64,000 nt of DNA from Phycisphaerales bacterium (GTDB lineage: Bacteria > Planctomycetota > Phycisphaerae > Phycisphaerales > UBA1924). The first letter of the stretch is position 1; every line of letters starts with the position of its first letter. Where the stretch lies: assembly GCA_020853815.1 (NCBI GenBank), contig JADYYE010000047.1:45113-109112 (forward strand), read 5' to 3'. Position numbers and translations under genes: made by a program. Positions 1 to 8,450 of this stretch are shown in pieces. The notes under the pieces are model-generated. The model ran no database searches. It had not been told where the DNA came from and was given only the letters and a program-made list of their open reading frames with translations.

Positions 1-1
1 G

Positions 2-766
2 GACCACACCAGCGCCGGCACGCTCCTGCGCATGCCGATCTCGCCGCGCGAGGATCTGCCGGGATTCCAGGAACTGGACCTCTCGGGGCCGACCAGGCCG
101 CTCCGCGTGGGCGACGAGCTGCAGATCAACGACCATCGCGTGGTGGTGGGTGCGTTCGCCGACCTGGGCACGAGATTCCTGTCCAAGCCGATCGTGTACA
201 CGACGTATTCGCGCGCGGTGGCGATCCATCCCAAGGAACGGAACCTGCTGTCGTTCGTGCTCGTGAAGGCCGCGGACGGAGAGGACGCGGCGGGCCTGGC
301 GCGCCGCATTACGTTGCTGACCGGCCTGCGGGCGCGGACGGCGCGGGAGTTCTGCGACGACACGTACTGGTACTACGTCGAGACGACCGGCGTGGTGAAG
401 CGGATCGCGATGATCGTGGGGATCGGGGTGGTGACGGGCGTGGCGGTGAGCGCGCTGCTGTTGTATTTGTTCACCAACGAGAACCTGCGCTACTACGCCG
501 TGCTCAAGGCGCTGGGCGCGTCGAACTGGCTGGTGTTGCTGATGGTTTCGACGCAGGCGGCGTTGGCGGGCTCGACGGGGTATGGGCTGGGGATCGGGCT
601 TTCCAGCGCGATCGGCACCTTTGCCAAGTCGGACGCCATGCCGTATCGCCTCATGGCGTCGACGATGGTGTTTGCGGCGTGCGCGGTGCTGCTGGTGGGC
701 GTGGTGTCGGCGACGCTGAGCGCGCGGAAGGTGGTGAGGCTGGAACCGGCGATGGTGTTCAAGTAG
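2..766 (+). CDS. ABC transporter permease, DevC/FtsX type (5'-truncated by window edge)
   Basis: The reading frame is open from base 2, so the gene starts outside the window and only about 255 C-terminal residues are visible. The visible part has a soluble extracytoplasmic segment, then a membrane segment (around GIGVVTGVAVSALLLYLF), the FtsX-type motif LRYYAVLKALGAS, two further hydrophobic segments, and a basic C-terminus ending in RLEPAMVFK. The LKALG motif and the R-x-P-A ending are typical of DevC/MacB-like permeases that work with an ATPase and a membrane-fusion protein in export. The partners would lie upstream and are not visible. The substrate is unknown. Confidence 0.8.
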   Translation, partial: DHTSAGTLLRMPISPREDLPGFQELDLSGPTRPLRVGDELQINDHRVVVGAFADLGTRFLSKPIVYTTYSRAVAIHPKERNLLSFVLVKAADGEDAAGLARRITLLTGLRARTAREFCDDTYWYYVETTGVVKRIAMIVGIGVVTGVAVSALLLYLFTNENLRYYAVLKALGASNWLVLLMVSTQAALAGSTGYGLGIGLSSAIGTFAKSDAMPYRLMASTMVFAACAVLLVGVVSATLSARKVVRLEPAMVFK

Positions 767-818
767 GGAATCGCCACCGACGCCGATGAGAAGACGCGAA
801 TTCCGCCGCCGGCGATTC

Positions 819-834
819 GGGCTCGTCCGAGCCC
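819..834. terminator. Weak hairpin between convergent genes
   Basis: GGGCTC-gtcc-GAGCCC forms a 6-bp GC stem between the permease stop and the convergent cytochrome gene, followed by a loosely T-containing stretch. It could end permease transcription, but there is no clean T tract. I see nothing else in the 271-base gap at 767-1037. Confidence 0.25.
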
Positions 835-1037
835 CACGGTTTCGCCGTTTCGCCCGTGATCGTCGTTCGTGACGTGCCGCCGAGACCGCGGGCGGCTGTT
901 TGCGCGGCCTCGCGCGCGTTCCGGGCTGGCGCGGAGGGAAAGAAGCGAGCCAAAGACGGGCGGCTCGCGACGCCGTCGGATGGAGAACGGCCTTGCGACG
1001 CCAGGGCGCGCGGGAGGACGAGGCGGGTAGACACGGG

Positions 1038-2141
1038 TCAATGGTCGCTGGACGTCGTGTCGTGGTTGACGCGAGCGTCCCACCAGGTGGCGTTGTCGCG
1101 GCCGACGCGGCGCGGGCCTTCGACGGGGCGCTCCTCGTGGCACTTGGTGCAGTCGGCGAGCATGAGTTCGTTGCCGCCGCGGTGGCAATCGAGGCAGTTG
1201 AAGTAGGCGTGGTCGCCTTCGAGCGCGACGCCGGTGCGGGCGTGGTCAAAGCCCAGATCGCCCCAGCGTTTGGCGTGGCACGGGAGGCAGGCGCCGGTGA
1301 CGGGGGTGGTGGGATATTCGTTGGGCTTGTGGCAGTCGTTGCAGGCGAGGGCGGCGTGGGCGGGTCGGAGCCACCAGCCGGTGCGCTGGGCGTGGTCAAA
1401 GGCCGGGCGTTCGCGGAGATCGTGGCAGGTGACGCAGCGGTCCTGGGCGTGGCAGTTGTAGCAGCTCTGCTGGCGGTTCACGAGGGGTCGCTCGGAGACG
1501 CCGCCGTGGCACTGGCTGCAGGAGTTGCCGGCGTGGCACTCGACGCACTTGATGCCGAAGCGTTCGGTGTGGTCCTTGTGGTGGAAGGTGACGGTGGGGA
1601 TTCCCTTGTGGGCGGTGGTGTAGACGTAGGCGGCGTGCGCCTCGGCGCGGGGCTGGAGGTTGCCGCGGAGGCGGTCGGAGAGGGCGGGATTGGCGCGGAA
1701 GGTGCCGGAAACGGTGTGGCAGAAGCCGCAGGCGTTTTCGTGGGTCCAGTCGCGGTGGCAGTCGAGGCACTGGCGGTGGTAGGCGCCGCGCAGGCCCAGC
1801 TTGCCGTCGGTGGTGGCGTTTCCGGTGGGCTCGTGGCACTCGCGGCAGGGACGGACGTCGGGCTTGTCGGCGGACTTGGCGTCTTCGGGAAGCTCGTGGT
1901 GGCAGTTGCGGCATTCGCCTTGTATGCCGGACATCTCGACATGGACGCGGTGGTCAAAGCGGACGGAGCCATAGCAGCCCGGGACCTGATCGAGCATCAC
2001 GACGTCGGGGATCTTCTCGACCCTGTCGAGGTTGATCGCGGTGGACGTGTGGGGCTGGGTCTGGGGCTGGGTCTGGGGCTGGGTCTGGGCGTGGGTTTGG
2101 CCGACGAGAAGCAGGACGAGGGTTGCGAGGGCGGCGTTCAT
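1038..2141 (-). CDS. Dodecahaem (12 CXXCH) cytochrome c
   Basis: This 367-residue secreted protein starts with a short signal peptide (LATLVLLLVGQTHA), then a Q-T-Q-P repeat linker, and carries twelve CXXCH motifs, the first in GECRNCHHE and the last in ADCTKCHEE. Each should bind a covalent c-type haem in the periplasm. It is the last gene of a four-gene operon, three bases after the NrfD-like gene, with a good AAGGAG ribosome site. It resembles the cytochrome subunits of Hmc/Tmc/Nrf-type redox complexes in general design; I cannot assign a named family. It probably accepts electrons from the membrane partner at 2145-3521, or feeds them to it. Confidence 0.88.
   Translation of the reverse strand: MNAALATLVLLLVGQTHAQTQPQTQPQTQPHTSTAINLDRVEKIPDVVMLDQVPGCYGSVRFDHRVHVEMSGIQGECRNCHHELPEDAKSADKPDVRPCRECHEPTGNATTDGKLGLRGAYHRQCLDCHRDWTHENACGFCHTVSGTFRANPALSDRLRGNLQPRAEAHAAYVYTTAHKGIPTVTFHHKDHTERFGIKCVECHAGNSCSQCHGGVSERPLVNRQQSCYNCHAQDRCVTCHDLRERPAFDHAQRTGWWLRPAHAALACNDCHKPNEYPTTPVTGACLPCHAKRWGDLGFDHARTGVALEGDHAYFNCLDCHRGGNELMLADCTKCHEERPVEGPRRVGRDNATWWDARVNHDTTSSDH
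2051..2090 (-). repeat. 12-bp tandem repeat encoding QTQP units
   Basis: A 12-base unit (gggctgggtctg on the plus strand) is repeated a little over three times. On the coding strand it gives Q-T-Q-P repeats just after the signal peptide of the 12-haem cytochrome, a flexible linker likely to vary in length between strains. Confidence 0.75.
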
Positions 2142-2144
2142 GGT

Positions 2145-3521
2145 TCACTCCTTGACGCCGGCGAGCGCGGGGGTCTCGGCGGCGGGGACGGTGGGAGTGA
2201 TGGGACGAGCGATGGTCTGGGGCGGCATGTCCGCGAGCACGGTCAGGTGAACGTCGTCGTGCGCGCGGGGCGCGTGATGCGCGTGATCGTCATGGAGCTG
2301 CTCGATGACCGGCAGGTTGAGGGCGATGGCGCGGTAGATCATGACGGTGAGGGCGATGGCGCCGAGGGTGACGGCGATCTCGCTGACGGAGGGGCGGTAG
2401 ATCGCGCCCCGCTCGAGCGGGGAGTAGGCGAAGAGGAAGACGTTGAGGCGGTTGAAGGCAACGCCGAGCACGACCAGGGCGGCGCCGAGGAATTGCCAAC
2501 GGGTCTGGGCACGCAGGCGGCGATTGCTGAAGATGAGGATGGGAACGACCACGCCGAAGAGGACTTCGATCGTGAGCATCTGGGTGTAGTAGTCGCCGAC
2601 GAGGAGTCGCGGGAGCTGGCCGCGGAGCGCGAGGTCCGCGATCTTCACCGCGAGGTAGAGGGCGAGCGTGAAGGGGATGAAGCGACCGAGTTCGGCGAGG
2701 AGGTCGCGCTCGCCGGGGAGGCCGAAGGAGCGGTGGGCGATGATGGACTCGAAGATGACCATGGGGTAACCGACAGCGAAGGCGGAAAGGAGGAAGAGGA
2801 GCGGGAGGGCGGGGGTGTGCCAGAGGGCGTCGAGCTTGCCGTAGGTGATGACCATCAGCGTGCCGAGGGAGGACTGGTGCATGCAGGAGAGCATGATGCC
2901 GAGCATGATGAAGATGGTCATAAAGCGACCGAGGGACTTGTCGGCGAATCGGAGGGCGCGATCGACGGGCTGGTTGAGGGCGGCGAGGCGGCCGGGGAGA
3001 TGAACGCGGCCGATGAAGCGCTCGCAGGCGACGGGGAGGAACTCGATGTAGAGAACGGAGAGGTAGCACATGACACAGATGGCGACCTCGAAGAGGACGG
3101 AGTTGGGCTGCCAGAAGGGGGGGAGCATGACGTGCCACATGGCCCAGAAGCGTCCGAGGTCGGTGGCGACGCCCAGCGCGACGAAGGTGTAGCCGAGCAT
3201 GGCGGTGAGGAGGGCGGGGCGGACGAGCGGGTGGTAGCGCTCGCGGTGGAGGATGTGGGCGAGGAAGGCGGTGGTGAATCCGCCCGCGGCGAGGGCGACG
3301 CCGGTGGCGACGTCGATGCCGATCCAGATGCCCCAGGGGTAGGCGTTGGAGAGGTTGGTGGCGGCACCCAGGCCGAAGAGCATGCGGAAGAGCCACGCGG
3401 CCGCGCCGATCGCGGCGATCGCGGTGACGACCAGCATCCCGGGCGTGAAGTAGCGGCGGCGGGAGTCGGGCGCGGCGAGGGTGGGATGGTGGAGGATGGG
3501 GATGGAGATGGAGGCGCTCAC
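2145..3521 (-). CDS. HybB/NrfD-family quinone-interacting membrane protein
   Basis: This 458-residue polytopic protein has about ten hydrophobic segments and the family pattern NAYPWGIWIGIDVATGVALAAGGF near residue 60, typical of HybB/NrfD/PsrC proteins that exchange electrons between the quinone pool and a periplasmic ferredoxin subunit. The chosen GTG start overlaps the stop of the ferredoxin gene (GTGA), with GGGAGG upstream, which implies translational coupling. Length and segment number favour the HybB branch over the shorter NrfD branch. There is no hydrogenase catalytic subunit in this operon, so it is not a hydrogenase-2 locus. The partner is the 12-haem cytochrome downstream. Confidence 0.87.
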   Translation of the reverse strand: MSASISIPILHHPTLAAPDSRRRYFTPGMLVVTAIAAIGAAAWLFRMLFGLGAATNLSNAYPWGIWIGIDVATGVALAAGGFTTAFLAHILHRERYHPLVRPALLTAMLGYTFVALGVATDLGRFWAMWHVMLPPFWQPNSVLFEVAICVMCYLSVLYIEFLPVACERFIGRVHLPGRLAALNQPVDRALRFADKSLGRFMTIFIMLGIMLSCMHQSSLGTLMVITYGKLDALWHTPALPLLFLLSAFAVGYPMVIFESIIAHRSFGLPGERDLLAELGRFIPFTLALYLAVKIADLALRGQLPRLLVGDYYTQMLTIEVLFGVVVPILIFSNRRLRAQTRWQFLGAALVVLGVAFNRLNVFLFAYSPLERGAIYRPSVSEIAVTLGAIALTVMIYRAIALNLPVIEQLHDDHAHHAPRAHDDVHLTVLADMPPQTIARPITPTVPAAETPALAGVKE

Positions 3522-4489
3522 GCGTGACCTCCCTTGCGGGTGAGGAAGTGGAGTGTGGTGAGGATGGCGGCGATGGCGAGCGGTCCGGCGGCGCCCTTGA
3601 AGATGGCGTGCTGGATGCGCTCGGTGCGTTCGGCGGGGCTCTTGTCGGGGAGCTTGGGCAGGCCGAGGTCGACGAGCTGCTCGAAGGGGCGCGCGGAGAG
3701 GTAGAGCCAGGAGGTTCCGCCGCCTTCGGTCTCGCCGTAGACGCGATCGACGTAGCGATCGGGGTGGGCGGCGATGCGTTCATGGGCGATGCGGAGGAGG
3801 TCTTCGCGCCGGCCGTATTGGAGCGCTTCGACGGGGCAGATCTCGACGCAGGCGGGGAGTTTTCCCTCGCGGGTGCGGTGGAGGCACAGCTCGCACTTGC
3901 GGACGCGCGGGGTGAAGCGGCGATCGTACTCGTAGGTAAGGCGTTCGAAGGGGCAGGCGATCATGCAGTAGCGGCAGCCGATGCACTTGGAGGCGTCGTA
4001 GGTGACGGGGCCTTCGGGGCTCTTTTCCATCGCGCCAACGAGGCAGGCGGAGACGCACGGCGGGTATTCGCAGTGCATGCACTGAACCTTGGCGAAAATC
4101 GGCGGGTCCGCGGGGCTCGGGTCCGCCAGGGGGTTCCGCGTCGCGTTGACGACGCAGAACTGGTCGGTGCGCGGGCGGCGAAGAGTCGCGAACACGGACT
4201 GGTCGTCGCACTCTTCGAGCTTGCCGTGCGGGTTGTTGTTGGCGTCGTTGCACGCCCACTCGCAGCGCCGGCAGCCGACGCAGCGGGAGAGGTCAACCAG
4301 CACCCCCATGCGCCCCTCGCTCAGTTTGGCGGCGCCGTCCGCGCCGCTGCTCGCGAGGGCTTTACCTCCGACCGTCAGCGCCGTGAGCGCGGCGCCAACT
4401 CTGAGAAATCCGCGGCGGCTCGTGTCGGTCGGGGCCTGAACGCTGCTTCCGCTCTTCGGGGTGATTTGACTGGAAGTGCGAGCGTTCAT
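3518..4489 (-). CDS. HybA-like Tat-exported [4Fe-4S] ferredoxin subunit
   Basis: This 323-residue protein begins with a twin-arginine signal (TSRRGFLRVGAAL). It carries four cysteine-rich cluster motifs (CVGCRRCEWAC; CMHCEYPPCVSAC; CIGCRYCMIAC; CELCLHRTREGKLPACVEIC) in the order typical of four-cluster HybA/NrfC/PsrB proteins. A C-terminal hydrophobic helix (LAIAAILTTLHFL) should anchor it in the membrane, as in HybA. The frame stays open upstream, but the ATG at 4489 has GGAGGACTCCG before it and directly precedes the Tat signal. The protein should pass electrons between the HybB-like subunit and the cytochrome in the periplasm. Confidence 0.9.
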   Translation of the reverse strand: MNARTSSQITPKSGSSVQAPTDTSRRGFLRVGAALTALTVGGKALASSGADGAAKLSEGRMGVLVDLSRCVGCRRCEWACNDANNNPHGKLEECDDQSVFATLRRPRTDQFCVVNATRNPLADPSPADPPIFAKVQCMHCEYPPCVSACLVGAMEKSPEGPVTYDASKCIGCRYCMIACPFERLTYEYDRRFTPRVRKCELCLHRTREGKLPACVEICPVEALQYGRREDLLRIAHERIAAHPDRYVDRVYGETEGGGTSWLYLSARPFEQLVDLGLPKLPDKSPAERTERIQHAIFKGAAGPLAIAAILTTLHFLTRKGGHA

Positions 4490-4539
4490 CGGAGTCCTCC
4501 CGAGCGATTGACCAAGCCGCCGAGGCGAAGAACGCGCGT

Positions 4540-4938
4540 CTAGCGGGTGTGAAGGACATGGCCACTGGCGGCGAAGACGCGCCACAGGCCGATCAGGAAG
4601 AGCGCCACGCCGGCGACGATGAGGAGCGCGGCGACGGTGCCCTGCATGACGAAGAGGACGACCGCCAGGAGCGGGAGGCTGACGATCATCGCGACGCCGA
4701 GGGCCAGTTCGCGGATCGCGTGGCGCCAGCGTGGGCTGAGGGTTGGCTCGATCATGTGCCACGCGGCGATGGTGACGGCGACGGCGACGCAGACGGCGAA
4801 GGCGGCGATGAGCGTGCCGCGCATCAGCACGGCGGCGATTCCGAGCACGGGCATGCAGACGACGAGCGCGAGTCCGAGGGCGGTGGGAGCGACGTACTCG
4901 CGGAGCAGCTTGTGCTGGGTGGTTCCGAGGTGTGCCAT
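4540..4938 (-). CDS. Small four-helix membrane protein with internal duplication, first gene of the cytochrome operon
   Basis: I do not recognise a named family. The 132-residue protein has four hydrophobic segments arranged as two similar halves: residues 21-60 (LGLALVVCMPVLGIAAVLM then RGT) and 80-119 (LGVAMIVSLPLLAVVLFVM then QGT). The chosen ATG at 4938 has GAGGAGCCTCCC just upstream; the frame is open further up but has no ribosome site. It is the first gene after a sigma-54-type promoter and precedes the ferredoxin gene by 50 bases. A role in assembly or anchoring of the redox complex is inference from position only. Confidence 0.8.
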   Translation of the reverse strand: MAHLGTTQHKLLREYVAPTALGLALVVCMPVLGIAAVLMRGTLIAAFAVCVAVAVTIAAWHMIEPTLSPRWRHAIRELALGVAMIVSLPLLAVVLFVMQGTVAALLIVAGVALFLIGLWRVFAASGHVLHTR

Positions 4939-4980
4939 GGGAGGCTCCTCTGTGAAAGACTGGTGAGTGCTGGGAGTCGA

Positions 4981-4996
4981 TGCAATCGCGGGGCCA
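4981..4996 (-). promoter_or_regulatory. Sigma-54 (-24/-12) promoter of the 12-haem cytochrome operon
   Basis: Read on the minus strand the site is TGGCCCCGCGATTGCA. It keeps the invariant GG and GC with ten bases between them and matches TGGCACG-N4-TTGCA at all but two positions. Transcription should start near 4969, about 30 bases before the ATG at 4938. The divergent neighbour encodes a sigma-54 activator. Confidence 0.75.
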
Positions 4997-5061
4997 AATC
5001 GGAATGGCCCGCGGGGAGTGGGGAACGCGGGTATGCGCGTTCGACGATGGGGTGGTGTTGT

Positions 5062-5090
5062 TGAAATCCGCAACGCGGTTGCGGAATTCA
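5062..5090. promoter_or_regulatory. 29-bp inverted repeat, probable activator (enhancer) site
   Basis: The arms TGAAATCCGCAAC and GTTGCGGAATTCA are reverse complements with one mismatch, around a 3-bp GCG centre. The repeat lies roughly 90-120 bp upstream of the predicted sigma-54 start, where NtrC-family activators normally bind, and between the activator's own genes and the cytochrome operon. The rest of the 411-base gap 4939-5349 shows only a TAATAC box at 5314-5319 that might serve the kinase gene. Confidence 0.65.
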
Positions 5091-5349
5091 GCGCTGAGGA
5101 CCACGGCCGCGGCGACTGGTGGCTGCGAGCGACGACGGCTCGATGGCAGGAACCGATTGCGGGGTGGATCGCGATCGCGTGCCGCGCGTCGGAGGAGCAC
5201 GTGGCCGCGCTTTCAGCAAGGGGTTTGCACGAACGGAGACCTTGCGGGCGCGCGAGGTGTTTGTGATGAAACACTCAACAGCTTGGGTAGACGGCGGATC
5301 GGTCGGGGTCGAATAATACGGACATTCGAGTCCTCATGGCTGGTGCGCG

Positions 5350-7059
5350 ATGTTTACCAAGCCCGGACTGCTTGCCCGTTCGCTGGAGTTGCGGCTGCTG
5401 GTGCCGCTGGCGATCACGATCGCGGTGGCGTTGGCGCTGCACGCGGCGATCGGGTATTGGGGGGTGCGCGAGGAACTCCGGCGCTTCATCAGGGCGGACC
5501 TGGCGCGTTCGACCTCGCTGATCCGCAGCGCGACGCACGACGGGATGCTCCTGAACCGGCTGGATGAAGTTCAATCGCGGATCGAGACCCTGGGCTCGTC
5601 GGAGGGATTCACGGCGATCCGCGTGTACGCCAAGGACGGGCGGATCGCGCTGACCGCCGACACGGGCGAACGCGGGCGGGTGGTGCCGATCACGAGCCAT
5701 GAGTGCGTGGTGTGCCACGTCAACGGCGAGCGTGCGGGCCCGAAGGTGCTCCGCAACGCCGACATGCCGGTGCTGGGGGACGGGCACGAGGGACAGCGTT
5801 CGTTGAGCGTGATCATGAACGAGCGCGGCTGTTCGTCGCTGGAGTGTCACCCGCCGCCGGCGCACCGACCGGTGCTGGGGGTGCTGGACGTGCAGATGAC
5901 GATGGCGCCGTTCGACGAGGCGATCAGCCGGGCGCGTCAGCAGCTGGGGACGACGACGATCCTGCTCATCATGACGGCGGGGTTGATCGTCGCGCTCTTC
6001 ATCCGTCGGCTGATCCACGAGCCGGTGGAGCGGCTGCACGAGGGGACGCGGCGGATCGCGGGCGGAGACCTTCACACGCGGATCGAAGTGACGGGGCATC
6101 ACGACCTGGCGCAGCTGGCGGGCGCGTTCAACGGGATGATCAACGACCTTCGCGGGGCGCGTGAGGAACTGGCCGAGTGGTCGCGGACGCTGGAGCGGCG
6201 CGTCGAGGAGAAGACACGCGAGCTCCGCGAGGCCCAGAAGCGCATGACGCAGGTGGAGACGATGGCGTCGCTGGGCAAGCTTTCGGCGACGGTGGCGCAC
6301 GAGCTGAACAACCCTCTCAGCGGGATCTTGGCGTATGCGCGCCTGTCGCGCCGCGAGCTGGGCGAGCTGGCGATCGAGCCGGGGAGCGTGGCGCCGATCG
6401 ACGGCTACCTGGCCCTGATCGACCGTGAATCGGTGCGCTGCGGCGAGATCGTGAAGAACCTGCTGGTTTTCGCGCGCGGGCAGAGCGTGCGCACGACGAT
6501 GGCGAGCATCAACGAGATCGTGGAGAACAGCCTGATGCTGGTGCGGCATCACCTGGAGATGCACCGGGTTCGCCTGGAGGCGACGCTGCTTTCGGGCGAT
6601 CCGACGATCGTCGCCGAGCGGGGGCGGGTCCAGCAGGCGGTGCTGGCGCTCCTGATGAACGCGATCGAGGCGATGCACGGGCTGAAGGATCGCGAGGCGG
6701 TGCTGCGTGTTCGGGTGGAGGGCGATGACGAGCGCGTGGTGCTGAGCATCGAGGACACGGGGGTCGGCATCGAGCCCGAGCTTGTGCCGCACATCTTCGA
6801 GCCGTTCGTCACGACCAAGGGCGAGACGAGCGGGGTTGGGCTTGGGCTGGCGGTGGTGTACGGCGTGGTGCACGGGCATGGCGGGGAGATCACGGTGCGA
6901 TCGACACCGGGGGTGGGCACGGCGTTCACGCTGTGGCTGCCGCGCCGGCGCGGTGAGGCGTCGATCGAACTGGCGGCGGGCGAGGGAGTTGTTTCCGGCG
7001 CTCGACCTCAGGCTGTCGCGGCGGGTACGGGTGGATCCTGTGAGAGGGGTGGCGCATGA
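5350..7059 (+). CDS. Sensor histidine kinase with periplasmic haem-c motifs
   Basis: This 569-residue protein has a membrane helix (about 15-36), a periplasmic domain, a second helix (about 200-218), a HAMP linker, a coiled coil, a HisKA domain with phospho-acceptor His317 in VAHELNNPLSG, and an ATPase domain with N box (LLMNAIEAM) and DTGVGI. The periplasmic domain contains a canonical haem site CVVCH (119-123) and a second motif CSSLECH (161-167), a CX4CH spacing followed by VLGVLDV as in haem-c sensor kinases of multihaem-rich bacteria. It probably senses redox state or a gas ligand. It overlaps the activator gene by ATGA and is divergent from the 12-haem cytochrome operon, its likely target. 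Confidence 0.9.
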   Translation: MFTKPGLLARSLELRLLVPLAITIAVALALHAAIGYWGVREELRRFIRADLARSTSLIRSATHDGMLLNRLDEVQSRIETLGSSEGFTAIRVYAKDGRIALTADTGERGRVVPITSHECVVCHVNGERAGPKVLRNADMPVLGDGHEGQRSLSVIMNERGCSSLECHPPPAHRPVLGVLDVQMTMAPFDEAISRARQQLGTTTILLIMTAGLIVALFIRRLIHEPVERLHEGTRRIAGGDLHTRIEVTGHHDLAQLAGAFNGMINDLRGAREELAEWSRTLERRVEEKTRELREAQKRMTQVETMASLGKLSATVAHELNNPLSGILAYARLSRRELGELAIEPGSVAPIDGYLALIDRESVRCGEIVKNLLVFARGQSVRTTMASINEIVENSLMLVRHHLEMHRVRLEATLLSGDPTIVAERGRVQQAVLALLMNAIEAMHGLKDREAVLRVRVEGDDERVVLSIEDTGVGIEPELVPHIFEPFVTTKGETSGVGLGLAVVYGVVHGHGGEITVRSTPGVGTAFTLWLPRRRGEASIELAAGEGVVSGARPQAVAAGTGGSCERGGA

Positions 7060-8450
7060 AGCCCGAGCGTCCGGCGATTTTGGTGGTGGACGACGAGTTC
7101 AGCGTGCGTGATTCGCTGAGCCGATGGCTGGGGAAGGACGGATTTGAGGCCGTGCCCGCGGCGAGCGCGGAGGCGGCGCTCGGGCTGGCGGGGCATCGCG
7201 GGTTCGACGCGGCGGTGGTCGATGTGCGCATGCCGGGGATGGACGGCCTGGAGCTTCAGGCGGCGCTGCACGCGATCGACCCGGCGATGGAGGTGGTGGT
7301 GATCACCGCGTTCGGCTCGGTGGAGACGGCGGTGCGGGCGCTGAAGGACGGCGCGTTCGACTACCTCACCAAGCCGATCGATCCCGCGGAGCTGAGCCAC
7401 CTCTTGAAGCGCGCGGTCGAGAAGCGGCGCATGGCCAGCGAGAATCAGAACCTCAAGCGCCTGATCGACGAGATGGTGTCGGTCGACACGATCGTGGGCG
7501 AGAGCGACGCGATCCGGGGCGTCATCGAGCTGATCGGGCGAGTGGCGCCGACCGACGCGACGGTGCTCATCACGGGCGAGAGCGGCACGGGCAAGGAGCT
7601 CATCGCCCGCGCCATCCACGCCAACAGCCCGCGGCGCTACGCGCCCATGATCCCGGTCAACTGCGGCGCGATCGCCGAATCGCTGCTGGAGAGCGAGCTC
7701 TTCGGGCACGAGAAGGGCGCGTTCACCAACGCGACGCAGCGCCGGCGCGGCAAGATCGAAATGGCCGACGGCGGGACGCTTTTCCTCGACGAGATCGGCT
7801 CGATCCCGGAGCGGATGCAGGTCGAGTTGCTGCGGGTGCTGGAGGACAAGAGCTTCACGCGCGTGGGCGGGCAGGACCAGGTCCGCGTGGATTTTCGAGT
7901 GATCGGCGCGACGAACGAGTCGCTGGAGGCCGCGGTGCGGGCGGGGAAGTTCCGCCAGGACCTGTTCTATCGGATCAACGTGTTCACGATCGAGGCGCCG
8001 CCGCTGCGCCGGCGGGCAGACGACATCCCGCTCTTGGCGCGTCACTTCGTGGAGCGATTCGCACGGCAGATGGACCGCAAGATCACGGGGATCAGCCCCG
8101 AGGCGATGCGTCGCCTGGAGGAGCACGACTGGCCCGGCAACGTGCGCGAGCTGTGCAACGCGATCGAACGGGCGATGGTGGTCGGTCGGCCGCCCGAGAT
8201 CAGGCCCGAGGACCTGCCGCTCACGGCGCCCCGTGCGGCGGTGGTGATGCCAGCGTGCGACGACTCGCTCGAAGAAATCGAGCGGCGCCACATCCAGGGC
8301 GTGCTGGAGCGCACGGGATGGAACATCGCTCGGGCGGCCCACATCCTGCGGATCGATCGCGTGACGGTGTACAACAAAATCCGCAAGTTCGGGCTCGGCC
8401 GCGACGGCGCGGCCAAACAGCCCGCCGGCGAGGGCGCGTCGGCGAGATAG
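7056..8450 (+). CDS. NtrC-family sigma-54-dependent response regulator
   Basis: This 464-residue protein has a receiver domain with acceptor Asp56 (VVDVRMPGMDG), an AAA+ domain with Walker A GESGTGKE (174-181) and Walker B LFLDEIG (about 242-248), and a Fis-type helix-turn-helix at the C-terminus (RAAHILRIDRVTVYNKI). The sigma-54 contact loop reads GAFTNA (221-226) instead of the usual GAFTGA; Phe and Thr, the contact residues, are kept. It is translationally coupled to the kinase by ATGA. It should activate sigma-54 promoters, most obviously the one at 4981-4996. Confidence 0.94.
   Translation: MKPERPAILVVDDEFSVRDSLSRWLGKDGFEAVPAASAEAALGLAGHRGFDAAVVDVRMPGMDGLELQAALHAIDPAMEVVVITAFGSVETAVRALKDGAFDYLTKPIDPAELSHLLKRAVEKRRMASENQNLKRLIDEMVSVDTIVGESDAIRGVIELIGRVAPTDATVLITGESGTGKELIARAIHANSPRRYAPMIPVNCGAIAESLLESELFGHEKGAFTNATQRRRGKIEMADGGTLFLDEIGSIPERMQVELLRVLEDKSFTRVGGQDQVRVDFRVIGATNESLEAAVRAGKFRQDLFYRINVFTIEAPPLRRRADDIPLLARHFVERFARQMDRKITGISPEAMRRLEEHDWPGNVRELCNAIERAMVVGRPPEIRPEDLPLTAPRAAVVMPACDDSLEEIERRHIQGVLERTGWNIARAAHILRIDRVTVYNKIRKFGLGRDGAAKQPAGEGASAR

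Noticed and set aside
1321..1345. TGGCAG/TTGCA sequences inside cytochrome genes resembling sigma-54 sites
   Set aside because: They are reverse complements of CXXCH codons (TGC...TGCCAC) within coding DNA, so matches to TGGCA...TTGCA are expected by chance.
900..3527. 875-codon plus-strand open frame opposite the cytochrome and NrfD genes
   Set aside because: It is antisense to two well-supported genes. Its composition (runs of Gly, Val, Glu, Asp) is that of a GC-rich shadow frame, and it has no ribosome site.
5150..5168. TGGCAGGAACCGATTGC as a plus-strand sigma-54 promoter for the kinase gene
   Set aside because: The GG and GC are 12 bases apart instead of 10, which is not tolerated by known sigma-54 promoters.
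5119..5316. Short plus-strand frames in the gap between the cytochrome operon and the kinase
   Set aside because: They cross the predicted enhancer and have no ribosome site or recognisable motif.
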